Assembly: GCA_002293475.1 (NCBI GenBank) | Contig: DBDG01000066.1 | Coordinates: 1-64,000, forward strand | Reading direction: 5' to 3' | Origin: Lachnospiraceae bacterium UBA938 | GTDB lineage: Bacteria > Bacillota > Clostridia > Lachnospirales > Lachnospiraceae | DNA: 64,000 nt | Shown here: positions 46,702 to 53,968 of the stretch, piece after piece | How positions within the stretch are numbered: the first letter of the stretch is position 1 | How the letters are laid out: each line of letters opens with the position of its first letter | Notes under the pieces: model-generated | Database searches by the model: none | Told to the model about the DNA's origin: nothing | The model's input: only the letters and a program-made list of their open reading frames with translations | Translations under genes and position numbers: made by a program

Positions 46702-47151
46702 TTAAGACTGATTTACGGTCACAACTCCCTTTTGTAACATAATATTTGCATAAAGTGCCGCTTCGCCCGTGGCAATGATAACATATGCCTGCTTAGCTTC
46801 CTCATAGAAAGCAAAGCGTTCTATCTGGCCGATGGCTCCGGCTCCACGGTCGTCATATCGGCTGACAATGGCTTCATATTCCTGCCAGATCGGTGTCGCC
46901 ACCGGATCGCCGGGCATGACCGCCATTAAACTGACGGGAGCCGCTACATATGTATCCAGTGGGAATACCTGCAGGATAGCAGCCAGCAGTTCCGCGGTAC
47001 CGTGTCCGTCCATGCGGATGACTTTCGCCCCTTTGCCCATTGACTCAGCCGGAAAATTGCCGTCGGCTATAACCAGCCTGTCGCTGTGTCCCATCTCGCA
47101 TAATGTTTTCAGTAACTCTGGTGACAGTATTGCGGGAATCCCTTTTAACAT
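46702..47151 (-). CDS. fucU: RbsD/FucU family sugar mutarotase
   Basis: 149 residues with the family signature MLKGIPAILSPELLKTLCEM at the N-terminus and the catalytic-site motif MGHSDRLVIADGNFPA (His near residue 22), plus the C-terminal VIIATGEAALYANIMLQKG. FucU interconverts alpha and beta anomers of L-fucose, feeding FucI. Found between deoR and the two-component genes, probably in one transcript. Confidence 0.88.
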   Translation of the reverse strand: MLKGIPAILSPELLKTLCEMGHSDRLVIADGNFPAESMGKGAKVIRMDGHGTAELLAAILQVFPLDTYVAAPVSLMAVMPGDPVATPIWQEYEAIVSRYDDRGAGAIGQIERFAFYEEAKQAYVIIATGEAALYANIMLQKGVVTVNQS

Positions 47152-47232
47152 TGGTATCTATTTCCTTTCTTCAAATTATGTGCCATTTGTAATATTGGTA
47201 TTTCTTGTTGACTTATATTTTATAATCATTAA

Positions 47233-48012
47233 TTAATCCAAGTCATTTTCCGGCCAAAGGCATTCCGTCTTAGTTTCCGCAAATAGACGCTGCCATTTTT
47301 CTTCCGGCGCCACATCGGTAATAATCGTGGATATGTCATTAAAACCACCGATGCGGGCAAAAGAAATATTGTCGAACTTTGAACTGTCCACCGCCAGAAT
47401 CTTATGGTCGGCCCGCGCCAGCATGGTTTGTTTATTGCGCGCATGCAGTTCATTGGAATCGGTAATCCCGTTTTCCACTTCGAGTCCCTTACAGGAAATA
47501 ATCGCTTTATCAACATGATAGGCAGAAAGCATCCGGTCGGTCTGAGGTCCGACCAGCGCAAGAGAACCCTCCATTGCCACTCCTCCGGTGGAAAGTATCT
47601 GCCAGTTTTGGGTATCGAACAGTTCTATGATGATTTCAATGGAATTGGTGATAATGGTCAGGTTGTTTTTCTCTTCTTTTAATGCTTTGGCGATGAATAC
47701 GGCAGTGGAACTGGAATCAAGCATCAGGCTGTCGCCGTCTTTTACCATGCTGCTGACCAGCGCGGCAATCCTTTGCTTACCGGTGACATTGGCTTTTTTA
47801 CGGATATTGAAAGGCATTTCCGTGCTGGTGCTTTCGTTCAAAACAGCTCCGCCGTAGCTCTTGATGACATAGCCTTCCTTTTCCAGTTTTTCCAGATCAC
47901 GGCGAATAGTTTCTTCGGAAACCTTGTAAAATGCGCTGAGTTCGCCGACCAGCACCCGCTTTTCCTTCTGCAGTTTTTCCAGTATTTCATTTCTTCGCTC
48001 GATTGCCAGCAT
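47233..48012 (-). CDS. DeoR-family regulator of the fucose/microcompartment genes
   Basis: 259 residues: an N-terminal DeoR HTH (RRNEILEKLQKEKRVLVGEL, with SEETIRRDLEKLEKEGY as recognition region) and a DeoR effector domain (VMLDSSSTAVFIAKAL-type loop MLDSSSTAVFIA, ITNSIEII, LVGPQTDRML, DSSKFDNISF). Such regulators usually repress sugar operons and respond to a phosphorylated sugar, here most simply L-fuculose-1-phosphate. It follows the BMC-T gene and has its own promoter (48043-48071). Confidence 0.9.
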   Translation of the reverse strand: MLAIERRNEILEKLQKEKRVLVGELSAFYKVSEETIRRDLEKLEKEGYVIKSYGGAVLNESTSTEMPFNIRKKANVTGKQRIAALVSSMVKDGDSLMLDSSSTAVFIAKALKEEKNNLTIITNSIEIIIELFDTQNWQILSTGGVAMEGSLALVGPQTDRMLSAYHVDKAIISCKGLEVENGITDSNELHARNKQTMLARADHKILAVDSSKFDNISFARIGGFNDISTIITDVAPEEKWQRLFAETKTECLWPENDLD

Positions 48013-48042
48013 GTCGCCTCCCTGATATGTGTTATATTAGAA

Positions 48043-48071
48043 ATAATAACATGTTGTTCACAATTAATCAA
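48043..48071 (-). promoter_or_regulatory. Promoter of deoR-fucU-two-component operon
   Basis: TTGATT, 17 bases, TATTAT on the minus strand, 30 bases before the deoR start and just after the BMC-T stop. Confidence 0.6.
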
Positions 48072-48086
48072 ATAGAATGATTATTA

Positions 48087-48635
48087 TTATAAAACTGCTT
48101 GGCATATATTTTCATCTGGGCGAGCAATGACTGTTGAGTCTAGATACATGCCTGAGCGGCTGATTTCTGCTTTGGCTTTGTCTATGGCGGCCTCCACGGC
48201 GGCAACTTCCCCAGTCAGCATCAAGTAGGATTTACCGCACATTCCGCGGGCGATCCGCAGCTCGATCAGTTCTACGATGGCGGACTTGGCGGCAGTATCT
48301 GCTGCTACGATGATTGTGGCCGCGTCATAGGTTTCCAGAATACCTAGTGCGGCTACGGCCTGGATATCGGCGGTGCCATAGATGGCTGGGAAGATGCTTT
48401 CGTGTGGATTGCCCAGTACGAAACTGCCGATCAGGTATTCACCGGAAACGGCCTGAGCTGCCGCAACAGCTGCGTTGACCGCACTCAATTCCCCGGAGAT
48501 TACGGCAATATATTTACCCGGACATACCGTCTGGGCGGCGATGATCTCCACTTTGGCCGTCTTGACCATTCGGTCGGCGGCGGAGACGCCGGAGGAGACC
48601 GTTTTATATTCCACCATTCCAATTGCCTGATTCAT
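48087..48635 (-). CDS. pduT: BMC-T shell protein (PduT-like, tandem BMC domains)
   Basis: 182 residues: two BMC domains in tandem (1-about 90 starting AIGMVEYKTVSSG; about 93-182 starting ALGILETYDAATI). It forms a pseudohexameric trimer in the shell. Cys38 (TVCPGKY) is at the position where PduT binds a 4Fe-4S cluster at the trimer axis, so electron passage across the shell is plausible, with the PduS-like protein encoded just upstream as the partner. The start has an AAAGG site. Confidence 0.9.
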   Translation of the reverse strand: MNQAIGMVEYKTVSSGVSAADRMVKTAKVEIIAAQTVCPGKYIAVISGELSAVNAAVAAAQAVSGEYLIGSFVLGNPHESIFPAIYGTADIQAVAALGILETYDAATIIVAADTAAKSAIVELIELRIARGMCGKSYLMLTGEVAAVEAAIDKAKAEISRSGMYLDSTVIARPDENICQAVL

Positions 48636-48728
48636 AAGTATTTGCCTTTCTATGACTTTTTTTGATATCGCTTGGATTTACCTAGATTTTTATTAATTAA
48701 TGTAAATCGCTATTATTTAGAACAGTTA

Positions 48729-50072
48729 TTACTTCTGAATAATTATGTAACGATCGGTTACTGCGGAAACTTGTCCGTCAAGCGAGGCATGCAGGGCAAC
48801 GCTTAATCCCGTTGCCGGTTCGGCCAGCATCTGTCCGACGGCCACCGTGTCACCAGGGCGGACGATAGGCACTGCCGGAGCCCCGATATGCTGTCCTAGG
48901 GGCAAGGTGACCCGCGTTACGGGAAGCAGTTCTTCGTTAAGCGGTGCCGGCTTTTCATAGCGGACTAAGTCCAGACGGGCAGTCAGCCGCTTAAGCGGTA
49001 CCTGCCGCAAATCTCTGGCAGCCGGAACCGGGGCTGCTAAGACGTCGGTCGGCGGCTTGATGCCATGTGCCTTTAAACCCGCTTTGCAATCAGCAATCAG
49101 CGTACGCGGCGACAGTCCTTGCATACAGGAATAGTTTTCGCACAGGCCGCAAGAAGAGCAGAACATCGTATTAAGAAAGATGTCTGTATCCTGGGTATCA
49201 TGGCAGATCGCGGCACGCATAAATTTATGGGGTTCTATCGGATGGCCCAGCAATTGCCGCGGACACAGATCGGTGCACATGGAGCATTGGCAACAGGCGG
49301 CGGCCGCCCGTTTTAGGTCAATGGCTGCCGTCCGTTTTTTTCTCCGGACAAGCAGATGATCCGGCGGCAGGACTAGGATGGCGTTGGTGGTCTTTAATAC
49401 CGGCTGGGTCGCCGTGCCGATATCACCCATCATCGGCCCGCCCAGCCAGTAGACCGGCTGTTCGCACCGAGAGCCACCGGCGGCCGCCACCGCTTCGGCA
49501 ATGGTACTGCCCAAGGGAATTCTGCGGGTGACCGGAGCCGGAACTGCACCGGCCACCGTTACCAGTTTATCGGTAACCGGCTGGCTTTGATTTAATAGCC
49601 GGTGAATATTGTAAACTGTCTCTACGTTAAAGACAGCTATTCCGCCAGCAATCGGAAACCCGCCGGGCGGAACTGTCTTACCGGTGGTTTCATAAATAAG
49701 AATCACCTCATCGCCCGCCGGATATACGCTGTCCAGCAATCCGAGCCTTATCTCCTGATAGACGGCTATATGCTCATGCAATGTAGCGATGGCCTCTTGA
49801 TAGGCTTTTTTAATGCCGATAACGACTTCTCTAGCTCCCACGCATACTGCCATGAGATGAAGCGTGTCAATAATTTCCCGCGCATATTTTTCCAATAACT
49901 GACGGTGTAATTTGAGCAGGGGTTCACATTCCGCGCAGTTCAGGATGATGGTTTCCGTCCGCCGGTCCAGTTTCGCATAGGCAGGAAACCCGGCTCCACC
50001 GGCTCCAACGATGCCGCCTGCCCGCAAAATAGCACTTAGTTCCTGAATGTCCATACTTTGTGCCTCTTTCAT
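48729..50072 (-). CDS. pduS: PduS-like flavin/iron-sulfur oxidoreductase of the microcompartment
   Basis: 447 residues related to RnfC/PduS. N-terminal NADH/FMN-binding GGAGFPAYAKLD, a central SLBB-like part (GGFPIAGGIAVFN), two 4Fe-4S motifs (CCQCSMCTDLCP about 262-273 and CSSCGLCENYSC about 308-319), and a C-terminal barrel-sandwich-like end. In B12-type loci PduS reduces cobalamin; here the dehydratase is a glycyl-radical enzyme, so the job is more likely NADH recycling or electron export through the BMC-T Fe-S cluster. The start overlaps the BMC-P stop (ATGA). Confidence 0.88.
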   Translation of the reverse strand: MKEAQSMDIQELSAILRAGGIVGAGGAGFPAYAKLDRRTETIILNCAECEPLLKLHRQLLEKYAREIIDTLHLMAVCVGAREVVIGIKKAYQEAIATLHEHIAVYQEIRLGLLDSVYPAGDEVILIYETTGKTVPPGGFPIAGGIAVFNVETVYNIHRLLNQSQPVTDKLVTVAGAVPAPVTRRIPLGSTIAEAVAAAGGSRCEQPVYWLGGPMMGDIGTATQPVLKTTNAILVLPPDHLLVRRKKRTAAIDLKRAAAACCQCSMCTDLCPRQLLGHPIEPHKFMRAAICHDTQDTDIFLNTMFCSSCGLCENYSCMQGLSPRTLIADCKAGLKAHGIKPPTDVLAAPVPAARDLRQVPLKRLTARLDLVRYEKPAPLNEELLPVTRVTLPLGQHIGAPAVPIVRPGDTVAVGQMLAEPATGLSVALHASLDGQVSAVTDRYIIIQK

Positions 50073-50341
50073 ATATCCTGCTCAAACTGGGCACCGTTGT
50101 CGATAATGCCGACAATAGCCGCATCCACGGGCGCATCCGCTTGGTCACAGCCGATCCTGGCCGCACTGCCGGTAGCCACCAGCACATACTCGCCGATTCC
50201 GGCACCGATGTTATCAATGGCAATAATATTGCCCATATCGTTGCGCCGCGGAGCCGGCTCCACGATCATGAATTTATGGCCGGTTAATTTTTCACTTTTT
50301 CGTGTCGATACCACACTCCCGATTACTTTCCCTACAAACAT
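50069..50341 (-). CDS. BMC-P pentameric vertex protein (EutN/CcmL family)
   Basis: 90 residues, an intact EutN/CcmL domain (MFVGKVIGSVVSTRKSEKL, then GIGEYVLVATGSAAR, AIVGIIDN). Five copies cap each vertex of the polyhedral shell. AGGAGG is 5 bases before the ATG. It is coupled to the PduS-like gene by an ATGA overlap. Confidence 0.93.
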   Translation of the reverse strand: MFVGKVIGSVVSTRKSEKLTGHKFMIVEPAPRRNDMGNIIAIDNIGAGIGEYVLVATGSAARIGCDQADAPVDAAIVGIIDNGAQFEQDI

Positions 50342-50367
50342 GACAACCTCCTGCTTGCTTAAATAAA

Positions 50368-51084
50368 TTATCTAACCAGTGTCACACAGTCGCCTGTGGC
50401 GATCCCGGCGGCATTGGCTTCATCCGTATCGATATGCATTTCCAGTGTGAAGCTGTCATCGACGCGAATCTGGACATTATGAAAAACGGTTGCTCTTTCA
50501 CGGTCAGTAGTGACGGCCACTCGGTCGCCATCGCTGACCCCAGCCGCGGCCGCATCTGCCGGAGACATATGAATATGCCTTTTAGCGATAATCAAGCCTT
50601 CATCCAGATAAAGGGCACCCTGCGGCCCGACCAAGGCAATTGATGCGCTCCCCGCGACATCGCCCGATTCACGGACGGGTGCCTTAACCCCTAGCTTTAT
50701 CGCGTCGGTGGCCGATATCTCCACCTGTGAGCGGTGCCTGACCGGTCCTAAGATACGGACATTTTCTATTGCTCTGAGCTTCAGGCCGACAATCGTCACC
50801 GTTTCATTGGCCGCATATTGCCCGCCCATCAGCTTATTTTTCAAAGTTAACTGATAATCATTACCAAATAAAATATTGACATGTTCCTGGGTCAGATGCA
50901 CATGTCTTGCCGAGACGCCGACCGGAACCTGATATCCGCCGGCAGACTTATCCTGAGCCGCGTTTTGATACGTCATCTTCTGCTGCTTAGAGCTGTTATC
51001 CCCATCGACTGTATGACCGATAATTGTTTCCATAACAGCCTTAGTAATCATCTCAACATCATAACCGCTTATCTTGCCGTTCAT
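50368..51084 (-). CDS. pduL: PduL phosphate propanoyltransferase
   Basis: 238 residues; converts propionyl-CoA to propionyl-phosphate and recycles CoA inside the shell. Two PduL domains carry the zinc ligands SARHVHLT (about 59) and KRHIHMSPADA (about 165). Residues about 6-24 (SGYDVEMITKAVMETIIG) form an amphipathic helix typical of encapsulation peptides, followed by a Gln/Lys/Ser linker. The ATG has an AAAGGAG site 10-11 bases upstream. No propionate kinase is in the window. Confidence 0.93.
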   Translation of the reverse strand: MNGKISGYDVEMITKAVMETIIGHTVDGDNSSKQQKMTYQNAAQDKSAGGYQVPVGVSARHVHLTQEHVNILFGNDYQLTLKNKLMGGQYAANETVTIVGLKLRAIENVRILGPVRHRSQVEISATDAIKLGVKAPVRESGDVAGSASIALVGPQGALYLDEGLIIAKRHIHMSPADAAAAGVSDGDRVAVTTDRERATVFHNVQIRVDDSFTLEMHIDTDEANAAGIATGDCVTLVR

Positions 51085-51111
51085 TATATGTCTGCTCCTT
51101 TACGCTAACAC

Positions 51112-51218
51112 CTGTGCGCTTCGCGCACAGTCATACAGTTAGTTGAAAAGACGGGAAGAATGGCTCCTCTGAGCCATTCTTCCGCATGAAACACCTCGCT
51201 TTGTGAGGTGTTTCATGC
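51112..51218. repeat. Three back-to-back perfect hairpins in the shell operon
   Basis: Hairpin A: 8-bp stem 51112-51119/51123-51130. Hairpin B: 13-bp stem 51154-51166/51171-51183. Hairpin C: 14-bp stem 51184-51197/51205-51218. All are perfect. They fill the gap between a BMC-H stop (51221) and the pduL leader. B and C abut directly. No U-tract follows on the minus strand. Confidence 0.8.
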
Positions 51219-51220
51219 TA

Positions 51221-51499
51221 TTACTTTAAAACGGGCAGTATTTTCTCAACATCTGAATGAGGCCGGGGAATTACGTGTGAAGCCACTAATTCGCCCAGTT
51301 TGGATGCGCTGGATGTACCTGCTTCAACGGCAGCTTTTACGGCACCGACATCACCTCTGACCATGACGCTTACCAGACCGGAACCGATTTTTTCCGTCCC
51401 GACCAACACGACGTTGGCGGCCTTTAACATGGCATCAGCCGCTTCGATTGACGCTACCAGACCTCTTGTTTCTACCATTCCCAATGCTTCCTGTGACAT
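51221..51499 (-). CDS. BMC-H hexameric shell protein (PduA/J-like), copy 4
   Basis: 92 residues, a single canonical BMC domain ([54 protein letters not shown]). It tiles the shell facets as hexamers. It is about three-quarters identical to the gene at 51958-52233, with one different BMC-H gene between them, suggesting a local duplication. The ATG at 51499 has AAAGGAGGAG; the 40-codon upstream extension overlaps the previous gene and is rejected. Confidence 0.93.
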   Translation of the reverse strand: MSQEALGMVETRGLVASIEAADAMLKAANVVLVGTEKIGSGLVSVMVRGDVGAVKAAVEAGTSSASKLGELVASHVIPRPHSDVEKILPVLK

Positions 51500-51539
51500 T
51501 TTTTTCTCCTCCTTTGGATTTACAGTGATTTCTGCGGTT

Positions 51540-51914
51540 TTATTTTGATTTGTTTTTTGGGGATTTGCTTTTTTTTGATCCGCCATCTTCCGCTCCGTTC
51601 CTATCATTGTTACTGACACTATTGCCAGCCGGGTTTAGTCGTGTGGCGCTTCTTTGCACCAATCTGACGATTTCCTCATGGGGATTGGCAATCACCACCG
51701 TCGCCGCCGGCGGCTTAATGGCATTATTGGCGGCTGTTTCAACGGCCTGGGTCACATCGGAGATACTGCCCTCTATGATAAGCGTTACCAACCGGCCGCC
51801 TAGCTTTTTTTCCCATGTGACCAGTTCCACTGCCGCTGTCTTACACATTATGTCCAAGGCATCAATCGCCGCCGACACACTTGGTACTTCAAAAAAACCA
51901 TATGCATTTCCCAT
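51540..51914 (-). CDS. BMC-H shell protein with basic C-terminal tail
   Basis: 124 residues: a BMC domain ([32 protein letters not shown]; residues 1-about 85) followed by a 35-40 residue Asn/Ser/Gly tail ending [12 protein letters not shown]. The tail is likely disordered and positively charged; it may bind cargo, nucleic acid or neighbouring shell parts. The ATG at 51914 has AAGGAGCAGG upstream; the frame's further 25 codons are inside the previous gene. It ends 40 bases before the next BMC-H gene. Confidence 0.88.
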   Translation of the reverse strand: MGNAYGFFEVPSVSAAIDALDIMCKTAAVELVTWEKKLGGRLVTLIIEGSISDVTQAVETAANNAIKPPAATVVIANPHEEIVRLVQRSATRLNPAGNSVSNNDRNGAEDGGSKKSKSPKNKSK

Positions 51915-51957
51915 GATCCTGCTCCTTATACAAATGCGGGTAATTACTTTTAAATAA

Positions 51958-52233
51958 TCAAAAATGCGGTAATATTTTCTCCACATCACTATGGGGGCGG
52001 GGAATCACATGAGCGGCAACCATCTCCCCCAAACTTTCCGCTCTTACCTGTCCGGCTTCCACCGCGGCCTTAACAGCCCCTACATCACCGCGCACCATTA
52101 CGGTTACCAGGCCGGAACCGATTTTTTCCGTGCCGATCAAAGTAACTTCCGCTGCCTTAATCATTGCATCGGCTGCTTCAATCGCCGCCGTCAGACCCCT
52201 GGTTTCAATCATACCCAATGCCATTTGTGTCAT
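51958..52233 (-). CDS. BMC-H hexameric shell protein (PduA/J-like), copy 2
   Basis: 91 residues, canonical BMC domain ([56 protein letters not shown]). Major facet protein candidate, near-duplicate of the gene at 51221-51499. The ATG at 52233 is 8 bases from AGGAGG; the ATG at 52239 is only 2 bases from it, so the shorter form is chosen. Confidence 0.92.
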   Translation of the reverse strand: MTQMALGMIETRGLTAAIEAADAMIKAAEVTLIGTEKIGSGLVTVMVRGDVGAVKAAVEAGQVRAESLGEMVAAHVIPRPHSDVEKILPHF

Positions 52234-52257
52234 TTTCATATCCTCCTAGCTTTTATT

Positions 52258-52584
52258 TTATGATTTATCCATGCCGCTCAGTTTGAGCATTTTTTCCGTA
52301 TCTTCTTCCGGACCGGCGATTTCATGAACGGAAACGATGCCGGCCAGTTCCTCAGCCTTTTGTTTAGCCGCTGCCAATGCCGCCCTGACATCGGATATGC
52401 TGCCCCGGAACTTAACCATCACAATCAGCGGTACCGGTAATGCCTCCGCATTGCCCGGCTTATTCTTATCAAAGGTTTCAATCGTGACATTGGCTGCCTT
52501 GCATCCCGCATCCGCTGCGGCAAATGCCGTCGCCAATCCAAAAACTTCGATCATTCCCACTGCATTACCGATTTTCGTTGCCAT
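52258..52584 (-). CDS. BMC-H shell protein with an enlarged loop, copy 1
   Basis: 108 residues: BMC domain (NAVGMIEVFGLATAFAAADA) with a longer segment between strands (ETFDKNKPGNAEALPVPLIV) and a short charged C-terminus. The loop may alter the hexamer pore or edge. ATG at 52584 with a GGAAG site; a TTG seven codons earlier is also possible. It begins the run of four BMC-H genes after the alcohol dehydrogenase. Confidence 0.88.
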   Translation of the reverse strand: MATKIGNAVGMIEVFGLATAFAAADAGCKAANVTIETFDKNKPGNAEALPVPLIVMVKFRGSISDVRAALAAAKQKAEELAGIVSVHEIAGPEEDTEKMLKLSGMDKS

Positions 52585-52632
52585 CCTGCTGCCACTTCCT
52601 TCCAAAACTTTATGTATATATTAATTATAAAG

Positions 52633-53883
52633 TTAGCGATTAACAATTGCTATTTTCAGCCCTTCCATCTTCAGGTTGGTGCGGTGTGCTTCATTAATCT
52701 GCTCAAGCGGATACTCATGGGTAATCAGTTTCCTTAGAGGAAGCCCGATTCCTTCCGCCCGCTTCAGAAAATCAAAGGTCGTCGCATAATCCCGTAAGGT
52801 ATATACCCATGAGCCGACAATAGTCAATTCCTTGGCGCAAATATCCAGATGCGGGTTAATCGTCGCGTCACCGTTATTAATGAAGAAGCCCAGCTCGCAT
52901 AACCCGCCGCCATGGCGGATAAATTTATAGATATTGGAATGTCCGCCCGGCGCACCGGTACACTGGAAGGCAAAATCAGCCGGATGCCCGTCAAACGCTT
53001 CTTCCACTGCCGCGGTCAGCGCGGCGATTCCTTGATGATTCTTAAAATTAACCCCGGTTTTAGCTCCCATTTCCTTGGCAAAATCCAGCCGTTTCTGCTC
53101 GCCGTCCACTGCCACGATGGTCTCTATGCCCATGGTGCGCAGGATGGCGATACAAAGCAGACCAATGGGACCGCAGCCTTGCACCGCGACACGGCTGTTA
53201 AAGCGGAGGATCCCGGTAGACTTAGCTCTTTCGACTGCATGAATCAGAACCGCCGCCGGCTCAATCAGAATCCGGGACTTAAGATCTAGGTCGTTCACTT
53301 GGAAAACCGTGGAACCTTCCCTGATCAGGATATAATCGGCAAACCATCCATTCAAATGAATGTCATCGTCGGGAAGGAGGCCATAGACATCCGAGCCGCC
53401 GATATTTTGTTTATTCAGATCAAACATGGTGATCTCCGGATTGTCCTTAAAAATCATACAGGTGACTACCTTATCGCCCACCCGCAGCGGTTTGCCCGCA
53501 CTGTCTTTGGTGACATTTTGCCCCATGCTGACAATTTCACCGGTTCCTTCATGGCCCAATACCACCGGGATCAGGCCGAACGGATCCTTTTTAAATTCAT
53601 GGGCATCGGTTCCGCAGATGCCACACCCTTCTACTTTGACCAGGATATCCCCGGCGCCGACCGGCGGAATCGGATATTCGTGAATCTCATATTGTTCCAA
53701 AGCTGTTAACATTGCCACGCGCGATGTACGCGGGATGGCCTGGCTGGCAGCCGGCTGGCCCGCAGCGGCATACAAACCGGCCGAGGGCTTTGCCATCATA
53801 TTTTCCAGCACCTTTTTTACGATCGCTTCCACATCATTGGCATTGATCGGGCTGGTTTTGTTGCTTAAATCTATATTAGCCAT
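52633..53883 (-). CDS. Microcompartment zinc-type alcohol dehydrogenase
   Basis: 416 residues; MDR-family dehydrogenase. N-terminal residues about 12-30 (PINANDVEAIVKKVLENMM) form an encapsulation-type amphipathic helix, followed by an Ala/Pro/Gln linker to about 55. Catalytic zinc motifs GCGICGTDAHEF and GHEGTGEI and the Rossmann loop VQGCGPIGLL are intact. The four-Cys structural zinc loop of typical MDR alcohol dehydrogenases is missing (DKVVTCMIFKDNPEITMF instead). It probably reduces propanal to propanol, regenerating NAD+ for PduP, and might also reduce lactaldehyde to propanediol. The ATG at 53883 puts the targeting helix at the start; its ribosome site is 13 bases away. Confidence 0.85.
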   Translation of the reverse strand: MANIDLSNKTSPINANDVEAIVKKVLENMMAKPSAGLYAAAGQPAASQAIPRTSRVAMLTALEQYEIHEYPIPPVGAGDILVKVEGCGICGTDAHEFKKDPFGLIPVVLGHEGTGEIVSMGQNVTKDSAGKPLRVGDKVVTCMIFKDNPEITMFDLNKQNIGGSDVYGLLPDDDIHLNGWFADYILIREGSTVFQVNDLDLKSRILIEPAAVLIHAVERAKSTGILRFNSRVAVQGCGPIGLLCIAILRTMGIETIVAVDGEQKRLDFAKEMGAKTGVNFKNHQGIAALTAAVEEAFDGHPADFAFQCTGAPGGHSNIYKFIRHGGGLCELGFFINNGDATINPHLDICAKELTIVGSWVYTLRDYATTFDFLKRAEGIGLPLRKLITHEYPLEQINEAHRTNLKMEGLKIAIVNR

Positions 53884-53968
53884 GATATTTTGTACTCTCC
53901 TTATTTTATTCTGATTAAGCAAGTCTAAAGTGGCGGCCAAAAGATCGGCTCGGTTACTTTTGCAGCGG

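Noticed and set aside
48729..50072. PduS homologue taken as evidence of a B12-dependent propanediol locus
   Set aside because: No PduCDE, reactivase or cobalamin genes are present and the dehydratase has glycyl-radical motifs.
51500..51619. 40-codon N-terminal extension of the fourth BMC-H gene
   Set aside because: It overlaps the end of the preceding BMC-H gene in another frame; the ATG at 51499 has a strong AGGAGG site and begins at the BMC domain.
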